Source: Lachnospiraceae bacterium (GTDB lineage: Bacteria > Bacillota_A > Clostridia > Lachnospirales > Lachnospiraceae). Taken from it: 25,407 nucleotides of DNA. A program made the position numbers and the translations under genes. Every line of letters begins with the position of its first letter. Position 1 is the stretch's first letter. Below the pieces are notes generated by a model, which was not told the origin of the DNA, did not search any database, and saw only the letters and a program-made list of their open reading frames with translations. The stretch spans positions 1 to 25,407 of the forward strand of contig JAGAES010000132.1 in the NCBI GenBank assembly GCA_017613055.1, read 5' to 3'. This document shows positions 1 through 6,298 of this stretch, one piece after another.

Positions 1-1
1 C

Positions 2-535
2 GAGCGGCAGGTGATGCTTCGCATCGCGGACGGGGCGGTCTGCAACCTGACGGCGTTTCAGATGTGCGCGCACAACGGCACGCACGTGGACGCGCCGTAT
101 CATTTCGTGGACGGCGGAAAGACCATCGAGCAGGTGAGTCTTGATCGGTTCGTCGGATACGCCTACGTGGCGGAAGCGGAAGGCGACGTCACGGCGGAGG
201 ATGCCGCGAAGATGCTCGAGAAGGCGCGCGCATGCGACGGACGGGCGGCAGAGCGCATCCTCGTAAAAGGAAAGGCGACCGTTACGGAAGGCGCTGCCGA
301 GGTGTTTGCGAAGGCCGGCATCAGACTGTACGGCAACGAGTCGCAGACCGTCGGACCGGAGGATGCACCGATGGCGGTCCACAAGATTATGCTCGGCGCG
401 GAAATCGTGCTTCTTGAGGGCATCCGCCTTTCGGAAGTGCCGGAAGGCGTGTATCTTCTTAGTGCGGCGCCGATTAACCTCGGCGGCTCGGACGGGGCAC
501 CCTGCCGGGCGATATTAATGGATTTGAATTCCTGA
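2..535 (+). CDS. cyclase family protein (kynurenine formamidase-like metal hydrolase), 5' truncated
   Basis: The gene enters from the left edge; the frame is open from base 2 and ends at TGA 533-535. The visible 177 residues carry the family signature HxGTHxDxPxHF (AHNGTHVDAPYHF near residues 26-38), the histidine/aspartate metal-binding motif of the cyclase/kynurenine-formamidase superfamily (PF04199). Further on are YGNESQTVG and the C-terminal LLSAAPINLGGSDGAPCRAIL block, which fits the usual end of the family. Family members hydrolyse or cyclise small amide or lactone substrates in the cytosol; the substrate cannot be named from sequence. About 25-30 N-terminal residues are probably missing, because the motif normally lies some 50-60 residues in. 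The next gene starts 9 bases downstream on the same strand, so the two are probably co-transcribed. Family call is firm, exact function is not. Confidence 0.85.
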   Translation, partial: ERQVMLRIADGAVCNLTAFQMCAHNGTHVDAPYHFVDGGKTIEQVSLDRFVGYAYVAEAEGDVTAEDAAKMLEKARACDGRAAERILVKGKATVTEGAAEVFAKAGIRLYGNESQTVGPEDAPMAVHKIMLGAEIVLLEGIRLSEVPEGVYLLSAAPINLGGSDGAPCRAILMDLNS

Positions 536-544
536 GGTGTTGAT

Positions 545-1309
545 ATGACAGTTGAAAACGGCGAATGGGTCATGCACGGCCTTGCGTGGAACGACCCGTC
601 GCGGATACGTACAAAACAGGAGTTGGCCGATTTTGTGAAAAAGGTCGGCTTCCTGCCGCTTTTCGGAAACGGCGTGACAGGCTTCTCCGCGGAGGAGCAT
701 ACGTCGGTGCGGGGCTGGTGGTCGGGAAACCCGGAGGAGGACCCGTGGGAGTGGCGTGAGATCATTGCCGCGGAACGCGAGATTGCATACGGCAAATTCT
801 TCGATAATAAGGCCGGTTTCATCAGCCTTGAATGGCTTCCGTATTTCGTAAACTACCGCCGGTCCGGTTACGATTTCGACGCGCGGTGGGAGGACGGACT
901 TGCGAACCGCCGCGAGAAGAAAATCATGGATTTCTATCTCGGGGAAGATAAGAACGGCGATGTTGTCTTCCGCGAGGAGCGGATTCTTTCAACGGAATTG
1001 AAGAAGAGGGCCGGGTTCGGCGGGAAGAACGGCGAAAAGAATTACCCGGGCATCATGACCGGGCTGCAGATGCAGACGTATCTTGTGATTTCGGATTTTA
1101 CGAGGCGCCGGAACAAGAAGGGCGAAGAGTACGGGATGACGGTTTCCATACCGCTCACGCCGGAAGCCATGTGGGGCTATGACCGTGTGACGGCGGCCTA
1201 TTCGGAGCCGCCCGCAAAATCCTGGGAGCGCATCACGGAGCACGTGAAGAGCCTGTACCCGGATGCGCCGGAACGCGAGATTGAAAAGCTGATCGGGAAG
1301 AAACCGTGA
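545..1309 (+). CDS. conserved protein, probably of the 'AlkZ-related' family of Firmicutes
   Basis: 254 residues, ATG at 545 preceded by an AGGTG site. No signal peptide or membrane segment is visible. The sequence is rich in conserved-looking aromatic blocks: GLAWNDPSR at the start, LPLFGNG near 38, a WW and DPWEWR pair near 58-70, then GKFFDNKAGFISLEWLP and NYRRSGYDFDARWEDG. This pattern matches my memory of an uncharacterised family labelled AlkZ-related, whose namesake AlkZ/YcaQ is a DNA glycosylase with winged-helix folds. I could not check this against a profile. The next gene is a clear AlkD-type alkylation repair protein about 20 bases downstream, so a role linked to base-damage repair is plausible by context. 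No catalytic residue can be assigned, and the function should be treated as unknown. Confidence 0.6.
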   Translation: MTVENGEWVMHGLAWNDPSRIRTKQELADFVKKVGFLPLFGNGVTGFSAEEHTSVRGWWSGNPEEDPWEWREIIAAEREIAYGKFFDNKAGFISLEWLPYFVNYRRSGYDFDARWEDGLANRREKKIMDFYLGEDKNGDVVFREERILSTELKKRAGFGGKNGEKNYPGIMTGLQMQTYLVISDFTRRRNKKGEEYGMTVSIPLTPEAMWGYDRVTAAYSEPPAKSWERITEHVKSLYPDAPEREIEKLIGKKP

Positions 1310-1329
1310 CAAGGAGAACAGGAGATACA

Positions 1330-2001
1330 ATGACGATATATGACCGACTTTTAAAACATCAGGACGAAAAATACCGGGAGTTTCAGAGCAAGCTCGTGCC
1401 GAACATCCCGAAGGAGACAATACTCGGCGTGAAGACGCCCGACATGCGCGCCATCACAAAGGAAGTATTCGGAACACCCGAAGCGGACGAATTCCTGAAG
1501 ACGCTTCCGCACGCCTGCTACGAAGAAAACCTCGTGCATTTCTTTTTGATTGCGAAGATTAAGGATTTCGACGCCTGCGTGGAAGCGGTCGAGCGGTTTC
1601 TGCCGTACGTCGACTGCTGGCCGGTGTGCGACCAGTCGAGCCCGAAGGTATTCACGAAGAATCACGACCGGCTGCTTCCGTACATCCGCAAATGGATTGC
1701 GTCGGACCACGTGTACACGTCCCGCTTCGGGATGCGCATGCTGATGAACGAATTCCTCGGCGGGGATTTCAAAAAGGAATACCTCGGCTGGGTAGCGGAG
1801 AAGCAGGGCGATGACTATTACCTTAAGATGATGGTCGCGTGGTATTTTGCGACGGCGCTCGCCAAGCAGTATGACGCGAGCATCGTCTATTTCGAAAAGC
1901 GGAAACTCGACCCGTGGACGCACAAAAAGGCAATTCAGAAGGCAATAGAAAGCTTCCGCGTTTCCGAGGAGCATAAGGAGTATCTGAAGACGCTCCGTTA
2001 A
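1330..2001 (+). CDS. DNA alkylation repair protein, AlkD-like HEAT-repeat glycosylase
   Basis: 223 residues from ATG 1330, which has a GGAG site (1321-1324) at good spacing. The frame also opens at a GTG at 1306, but that start overlaps the upstream stop and lacks a ribosome site. The protein is all-helical with the AlkD layout (PF08713): YEENLVHFFLI near 64-74, DCWPVCD near 95-101, TSRFGMRMLM near 130-139 and a C-terminal WTHKKAIQKAIESFRVS. W97, D101 and R132 fall where Bacillus cereus AlkD has its DNA-contacting Trp/Asp and Arg. AlkD removes N3- and N7-alkylated purines without flipping the base. Length matches the family. It is the last gene of the plus-strand run and ends inside the last codons of the convergent regulator (4-base overlap), with no terminator hairpin between them. 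Confidence 0.88.
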   Translation: MTIYDRLLKHQDEKYREFQSKLVPNIPKETILGVKTPDMRAITKEVFGTPEADEFLKTLPHACYEENLVHFFLIAKIKDFDACVEAVERFLPYVDCWPVCDQSSPKVFTKNHDRLLPYIRKWIASDHVYTSRFGMRMLMNEFLGGDFKKEYLGWVAEKQGDDYYLKMMVAWYFATALAKQYDASIVYFEKRKLDPWTHKKAIQKAIESFRVSEEHKEYLKTLR

Positions 2002-3071
2002 GCTTTATCTATGGAAATCTCTCCCCACATTGCCGACAGATTCGAATCGCCCAGGCAACGAAGCAGCGTCCCGATGCTCTCCGACGCTGTCGCGCCGAGA
2101 AGATCGTGCACGCTTGTCTCTTTCGAGACGGTGACGAAGCGGATGTCTTCGAGACCGTAATCCGGATCGGCATCAAACCGTCTTGCAGCCGCCCCTGCCT
2201 CCTGTAGGCTTACGAGGGCGGCTTCTTTCTGCCCTGAGCGGAATTCCGCGAAGGCCCGGAGCGTAAGCAGTTCTGCATAGATCTTCTCCGTAAAATCCGA
2301 TTCCCCTTTCCGGATGTTCTTCAGTAACTGAATTCCCGCGTCCGCCATGTCTTTGGCGTCGACCGGCCTGTTCCGGGACAGAGAAAGGAACACGAGCCCC
2401 GCAATCGAATTGAACACGAGGTCGACGCCCCGGAGAAATGCCCCGGTCAGGAACGGCTCGGCTTCCTCAAAACGCCGGTCGAATATGGACAGCGTAATGC
2501 CGATCGAATCGTTGTAGGTGCCGTTTGCGTTGTGCGCCTTCATAAGTTCTATCGCTTTGTCCCGTTCATCGAGCGCCAGGTAAACGGACGCCATGTTGCC
2601 GTACAGCGTCTGTTCGCTGACGGCGGGGTCGGTATTCTGGTCAATCAGAAGCCGCGACTGCTCAAACAGCGAAAGCGCCCGCTTTAAGAGTCCGCGGTCC
2701 TTCTTCTCGAGACCGAAGATCAGAAACGCGCTCGCGGCGGAATACACGGCCTCGAAGGAATTCGGATATTTCTTCAACAGCTTCTCCGCCTCGCTGAGCG
2801 CCTCCGGGTTCAGAACCCTCCCGTACTCGCACATGCGGCCTGCAATAGCCGAAAGCCGGTTGTCCCGCACCCGGTACCCGAGCAGCACATCGACGGACGT
2901 GTCAAAGAAATCCGCCATGTCGACGAGAAGATTGATCTCCGGGATGGAAAGCCCCGATTCCCATTTGTATACGGCCCCCGTCGTGACGCCCAGCACCTCG
3001 GCAAGCTGCTCCTGCGTCAGTTTTCTCTCTTTTCGGAAGCTTCTTATATTCTCGGCAAGTTTCAGTTCCAT
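1998..3071 (-). CDS. XRE-family transcriptional regulator with TPR-like C-terminal domain
   Basis: 357 residues. Residues 5-60 are a textbook HTH_3/XRE domain (LAENIRSFRKERKLTQEQLAEVLGV, then TGAVYKWESGLSIPE), followed by DTSVDVLLGYRV, the usual exit of this domain. Residues about 85-340 are a run of amphipathic helices with TPR-like spacing (for example EKLLKKYPNSFEAVYSAASA and NMASVYLALDERDKAIELMKAHNA), resembling XRE-TPR regulators that sense a small ligand or peptide, although no ligand can be read from sequence. ATG at 3071 has a GGAGGG site about 4-9 bases upstream. It is divergent from the isomerase/FMN gene pair, and two palindromes lie in the shared promoter region, so it probably controls that pair and itself. 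Its 3' end overlaps the end of the AlkD gene by four bases. Confidence 0.88.
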   Translation of the reverse strand: MELKLAENIRSFRKERKLTQEQLAEVLGVTTGAVYKWESGLSIPEINLLVDMADFFDTSVDVLLGYRVRDNRLSAIAGRMCEYGRVLNPEALSEAEKLLKKYPNSFEAVYSAASAFLIFGLEKKDRGLLKRALSLFEQSRLLIDQNTDPAVSEQTLYGNMASVYLALDERDKAIELMKAHNANGTYNDSIGITLSIFDRRFEEAEPFLTGAFLRGVDLVFNSIAGLVFLSLSRNRPVDAKDMADAGIQLLKNIRKGESDFTEKIYAELLTLRAFAEFRSGQKEAALVSLQEAGAAARRFDADPDYGLEDIRFVTVSKETSVHDLLGATASESIGTLLRCLGDSNLSAMWGEISIDKA

Positions 3072-3098
3072 ATCGCCCTCCGTACATCGCTTTTCTCT

Positions 3099-3104
3099 AT
3101 CATA
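3099..3104 (-). promoter_or_regulatory. possible -10 box for the XRE regulator
   Basis: On the minus strand the hexamer TATGAT lies 27 bases upstream of the regulator's ATG, with TG directly before it. No good -35 hexamer is found at 16-18 bases. Treated as a weak candidate only. Confidence 0.3.
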
Positions 3105-3145
3105 CAGGATAATTGCGCAAAATGGAATAGACTATCAATACCAAA

Positions 3146-3176
3146 AGAAGAATTCTTCTCATACTGACAGTATGAG
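3146..3176. promoter_or_regulatory. two abutting perfect palindromes, candidate operator of the divergent region
   Basis: AGAAGAATTCTTCT (3146-3159) is a perfect 14-base palindrome. It overlaps by two bases a second inverted repeat, CTCATACT-GAC-AGTATGAG (3158-3176), with perfect 8-base arms. Both lie upstream of the plus-strand -35 box (3206-3211) and upstream of the regulator gene on the other strand. The position suits binding of the neighbouring XRE protein as a dimer, which is inference. No T-run follows, so a terminator is unlikely. Confidence 0.6.
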
Positions 3177-3205
3177 TTGCGTCACATTTGTCTTAAGATA
3201 TTCTA

Positions 3206-3234
3206 TTTTCAGGATTATATTCTCATGCTATAAT
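3206..3234 (+). promoter_or_regulatory. sigma-A type promoter of the isomerase / FMN-dehydrogenase pair
   Basis: TTTTCA (3206-3211, four of six consensus bases), a 17-base spacer, then TATAAT (3229-3234) with an extended -10 TGC directly before it. The GTG start lies 38 bases after the -10 box. Confidence 0.75.
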
Positions 3235-3271
3235 GAATCAAATAAGCAATTCCGTGTAAGGAGGTGCGGCT

Positions 3272-4114
3272 GTGAGACTCGGAACTTCTTCCCCTTTAAA
3301 GCACAAATCGCCCGAAGAATGGGCGGATAACCAGGTAAAACTCGGGTGTGCGGCGGTGGTGTTTCCGCTGTCGTGTAACGACGAGGAGCATAAGATTGCC
3401 GCCTATAAAGCGGCTGCGGACAAGGCGGGCCTTACCATTGCGGAAGTCGGAATCTGGCGGAACGCGATGGCTTCCGATCCGGCGGAACGGGCGGCCAACT
3501 TGGATTACTGCGTGAACCAGCTTCGGCTTGCGGACATGCTCGGTGCGCGCTGCGCGGTCAATGTGGCCGGCGCGTTCGGACCGAGATGGGACGGCGGCTA
3601 TCGCGAGAACTTCACGAAAGAAGCTTTCGACGCGACCGTCAGGATGGTAAGGGAGATTATCGACCGCGCGGATGTGAAGAACACGTACTTTACGCTTGAG
3701 CCGATGCCCTGGATGATTCCGACCGGACCGCGCGAGTATCTCAGGCTTCTTGAGGCGGTTGACCGCGACCGGTTTGCGGTCCATCTCGACATAATCAACA
3801 TGATCAACTCCGCCGAGCGGTATTTTCATGCCGATGCGTTTACCGAGGAGTGCATCGACCTGCTCGGAACGCGGATTAAGAGCTGTCACATAAAGGATGT
3901 GCATCTTAGTGAAAGCTATACGCTCCGGCTCGAAGAATGCGGCCCCGGAGACGGCGAGTTCCCGCTTCGGCATTACGCGGAGAAACTGAACGCGACGGAT
4001 CCCGACGTGCCGGTGATTCTCGAGCATCTGAACACGGATGAACAATACATACGATACTTGAATTACCTGAAAGGAGAGTGCGATGGCTTATACAAGATTA
4101 TCGGACGCCAATGA
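3272..4114 (+). CDS. sugar phosphate isomerase/epimerase family protein (TIM barrel)
   Basis: 280 residues from GTG 3272, which has a strong AAGGAGG site (3258-3264) seven bases upstream. The protein fits the AP-endonuclease-2/xylose-isomerase-like TIM-barrel family (PF01261). Candidate metal ligands occur in order and spacing: E143 in TLEPMPW, D173 in HLDIIN, H206 in SCHIKD, and E251 in ILEHL. Family members interconvert sugar or inositol derivatives using a divalent metal; the substrate here is unknown. The downstream FMN-dependent dehydrogenase gene begins inside its last 32 bases, so the two are translationally linked and may act in one pathway. A divergent XRE regulator probably controls the unit. 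Alternative members of the fold include hydroxypyruvate isomerase and myo-inosose dehydratase, for which I see no decisive motif. Confidence 0.85.
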   Translation: MRLGTSSPLKHKSPEEWADNQVKLGCAAVVFPLSCNDEEHKIAAYKAAADKAGLTIAEVGIWRNAMASDPAERAANLDYCVNQLRLADMLGARCAVNVAGAFGPRWDGGYRENFTKEAFDATVRMVREIIDRADVKNTYFTLEPMPWMIPTGPREYLRLLEAVDRDRFAVHLDIINMINSAERYFHADAFTEECIDLLGTRIKSCHIKDVHLSESYTLRLEECGPGDGEFPLRHYAEKLNATDPDVPVILEHLNTDEQYIRYLNYLKGECDGLYKIIGRQ

Positions 4115-4976
4115 GATTACGGCGCGTTACATGGACTCGATTCTCATCAAGGAGAGACTGATTGACTCGGTGAAGGCGGATGTGAAAACCATGCTTCTCG
4201 GAGAGAACTTTGACAGCCCGGTGATGACGCCTGCTTTTTCGCATCTGTCGTGCTTCGGCGGACGCGAGACGGACGGGCTTACGGAATACTCGCTCGCGGC
4301 GAAACAGTGCAACATCCTCAATTTCGTAGGCATGATGGAGAACGACCGGTTCCAGAAAATCGTCGAAACCGGTGCCAAAACAATCCGCATCGTGAAGCCG
4401 TATGCGGACAACCGGAAGGTCCGGGACCAGTTCCGCTTCGCGGAAGAGGCCGGCGCATTCGGAATCGGTATGGATATCGACCATATCTTCGGGACGACGG
4501 GCTACGACATCGTCGTCGGCGAGGAAATGGCGGCGCAGACGACCGAAATGCTCCGTTCGTATGTGGAATCGACGAAGCTGCCTTTCGTTGTGAAGGGCGT
4601 GCTGAGTGTTTCGGACGCCGTCAAATGTGCCGAAATCGGCGTCAAAGCCATCCTCGTGAGCCATCACCACGGACGGCTTCCTTACGCGGTTCCGCCGCTT
4701 ATGATTCTCCCGGAGATTAAAAAAGCGCTTAAAGGAAGCGGCGTTCAGATCTTCGTTGACTGCGGCATCGCTTCCGGCGCGGATGTATATAAAGCGCTTG
4801 CACTCGGAGCAGACGCGGCAGCGGTCGGAAGGTCCATGCTTCCTTCTCTCGAGAAGGACGGAACGCCCGGCGTTGTGAAGTTTTTAAAAGATGTTTCGGA
4901 CGAGCTCCGCTTCATTATGAGTTCTACCGGGTTTGCTTCGGTGGAAACCATAGACGACTCGGCGCTTTACAGGTAA
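4083..4976 (+). CDS. FMN-dependent alpha-hydroxy-acid dehydrogenase-like protein
   Basis: 297 residues from ATG 4083 with AAGGAG at 4071-4076. The layout follows the FMN-binding TIM barrel of the alpha-hydroxy-acid oxidase/lactate dehydrogenase family (PF01070): SPVMTPAFSHL near 45-55, VVKGVLSVSDAVKCAEIG near 169-186, SHHHGR at 193-198, VDCGIASGADVYKALALGADAAAVGR near 225-250. The catalytic-histidine motif is normally SNHGGRQLD; here it reads SHHHGRLPY, so a histidine-arginine pair remains but Asn and one Gly are changed. It is also shorter than the usual 350-380 residues. The reaction may therefore differ from 2-hydroxy-acid oxidation; type 2 isopentenyl-diphosphate isomerase is a related fold to consider. 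It overlaps the upstream isomerase gene and shares its promoter. Confidence 0.8.
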   Translation: MAYTRLSDANEITARYMDSILIKERLIDSVKADVKTMLLGENFDSPVMTPAFSHLSCFGGRETDGLTEYSLAAKQCNILNFVGMMENDRFQKIVETGAKTIRIVKPYADNRKVRDQFRFAEEAGAFGIGMDIDHIFGTTGYDIVVGEEMAAQTTEMLRSYVESTKLPFVVKGVLSVSDAVKCAEIGVKAILVSHHHGRLPYAVPPLMILPEIKKALKGSGVQIFVDCGIASGADVYKALALGADAAAVGRSMLPSLEKDGTPGVVKFLKDVSDELRFIMSSTGFASVETIDDSALYR

Positions 4977-4994
4977 TTCCTCTTTACGTTTGCA

Positions 4995-5023
4995 TTGACA
5001 TTCCATGCGCCAAATGATAGAAT
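4995..5023 (+). promoter_or_regulatory. sigma-A type promoter of the membrane protein gene
   Basis: Perfect TTGACA (4995-5000), a 17-base spacer and TAGAAT (5018-5023) with TGA before it as an extended -10. The open frame of the downstream gene runs back through a TTG inside this -35 box, which rules that codon out as the true start. Confidence 0.85.
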
Positions 5024-5057
5024 TTTATTAAAGTATTCTATCAAAGGAGGTTTTCCC

Positions 5058-6245
5058 ATGACAGATAAGAGTAAGAAGTATTCGTTTGCACTCGGTATGT
5101 GGTTTATCGTGCTTTTCGCATCAACCGTATATACGTATGTGATGAATGTTGTTTTCGTACTGAAACGGTATGAGGTATCCATCGGGAAGTATTATTCGGA
5201 AATCTTTGATTATAAGCCTGCCCGGAATGCCGAAATACTGGATCTGGCGATTATAGCCGTTCTCCTGTTTTTGATGCTCGCATTCCTTTTGAACAACCGT
5301 GTTCTGTTCTTCCTCGGGGTACTCCTGAATGTCGGCGCATTCGCCTTCAAAACCTACCTTTGGGCAAGTAAGAAAGGCGTATGGAAAAAGGAAAACTGGG
5401 AGGACCAGACCGTATTCGCGTTCATATACGGTTGTGTGATTATTGCACTGCTGCTTCTGTTTATGCTGATTATGGCGATTCAGCTTCTCTGTGCAGCCGA
5501 AGCGGTATCGGTAATGTCCATCGTTGTGCTTGCATTTGCAATTCTGAATCTTCTGCTGATTACGGCGACGGATATCCTCGGAATCTTCTTGGAAGACTGG
5601 GATGTAAGCAAATGGAATGCACGCCTGAGCTCGTTCGGTGTCGGAAGATTCAATGACCCGACGAAGTACCTGCTTATGTTTATGCCGGTTCTTCTGATTC
5701 GTTGCTGGGCAGACAGCAAGGTCGAAGAAGTACGTAAAGTGAAGTTTGCGAACCGGCCCGCACCGATGCCTGTACAGCCTGCTGTTGCACCCGCATTCGT
5801 ACCGGTTCAGCCGGTTACGAACGCTCCGGTTATGCAGCAGCCCGTTCCGGCACCTGTTGCGCAGCCTGTTATCCAGCCGGTTGCCGCTGAGCCGTTTGTT
5901 CAGCCGGTTGCCGAGGCACCTGTTGAGCCTGTGATTGAACCCGTAGCGGAAGCTGCCGCACAGACGGTTGAGGCCGCTGCGGAGCCTGTGGCGGAAGCGG
6001 TGGCGGAGACTGCGGAAGCCGTTGATGATTCGCTTTCGGATATCATTTCGAAGTATGCCGATGAGCCTGCGGCAGAGGCTGCCGCTGTTGCGGAAGAAAC
6101 CGCTGAGGCCGTACAGGATACGTTTGCCGACGCCGGCGAAATCGCGGAGCAGGCAGTAACGGAAACCGCCGAGGCGGTGACGGAGACTGCGGAGGCAGCA
6201 ACGGAAGTTGCCGCGGAAGCAGCGGATGCCGTTGACAAGTTCTGA
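5058..6245 (+). CDS. multi-pass membrane protein with long Pro/Val- and Ala/Glu/Val-rich tail
   Basis: 395 residues from ATG 5058, which has AAAGGAGG (5043-5050) seven bases upstream. I do not recognise the family. Predicted membrane segments lie near residues 9-33, 60-79, 81-99, 117-140, 147-176 and 203-218. After a basic stretch (KVEEVRKVKFANR, about 221-233) the tail begins: residues 234-300 repeat PV-containing units such as VQPV, IQPV and IEPV, and residues 296-395 repeat A/E/V units such as AETAEAV that would form an amphipathic helix. The tail is acidic and lacks cysteine. By the positive-inside rule it probably lies in the cytoplasm, as a flexible arm plus helix for binding a partner. 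It is monocistronic, between its own promoter and the terminator at 6265-6292. Confidence 0.75.
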   Translation: MTDKSKKYSFALGMWFIVLFASTVYTYVMNVVFVLKRYEVSIGKYYSEIFDYKPARNAEILDLAIIAVLLFLMLAFLLNNRVLFFLGVLLNVGAFAFKTYLWASKKGVWKKENWEDQTVFAFIYGCVIIALLLLFMLIMAIQLLCAAEAVSVMSIVVLAFAILNLLLITATDILGIFLEDWDVSKWNARLSSFGVGRFNDPTKYLLMFMPVLLIRCWADSKVEEVRKVKFANRPAPMPVQPAVAPAFVPVQPVTNAPVMQQPVPAPVAQPVIQPVAAEPFVQPVAEAPVEPVIEPVAEAAAQTVEAAAEPVAEAVAETAEAVDDSLSDIISKYADEPAAEAAAVAEETAEAVQDTFADAGEIAEQAVTETAEAVTETAEAATEVAAEAADAVDKF

Positions 6246-6264
6246 TAATAGTTTCAAAACCAAT

Positions 6265-6292
6265 AAAAAAGGGACCGCATGGTCCCTTTTTT
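6265..6292. terminator. bidirectional intrinsic terminator
   Basis: AAAAAAGGGACC (6265-6276), loop GCAT, GGTCCCTTTTTT (6281-6292) form a perfect 12-base stem counting the A/T flanks. It has a T-run on both strands, so it can end both the membrane protein gene and the convergent MATE gene. Confidence 0.92.
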
Positions 6293-6298
6293 GATGCA

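Noticed and set aside
2593..3330. Plus-strand open frame of 245 codons over the XRE gene
   Set aside because: Ser-rich shadow translation of the regulator; it crosses two promoters and overlaps the start of the isomerase gene.
4995..5057. N-terminal extension of the membrane protein from TTG 4995
   Set aside because: The TTG is part of a perfect -35 box and the promoter follows; ATG 5058 has AAAGGAGG.
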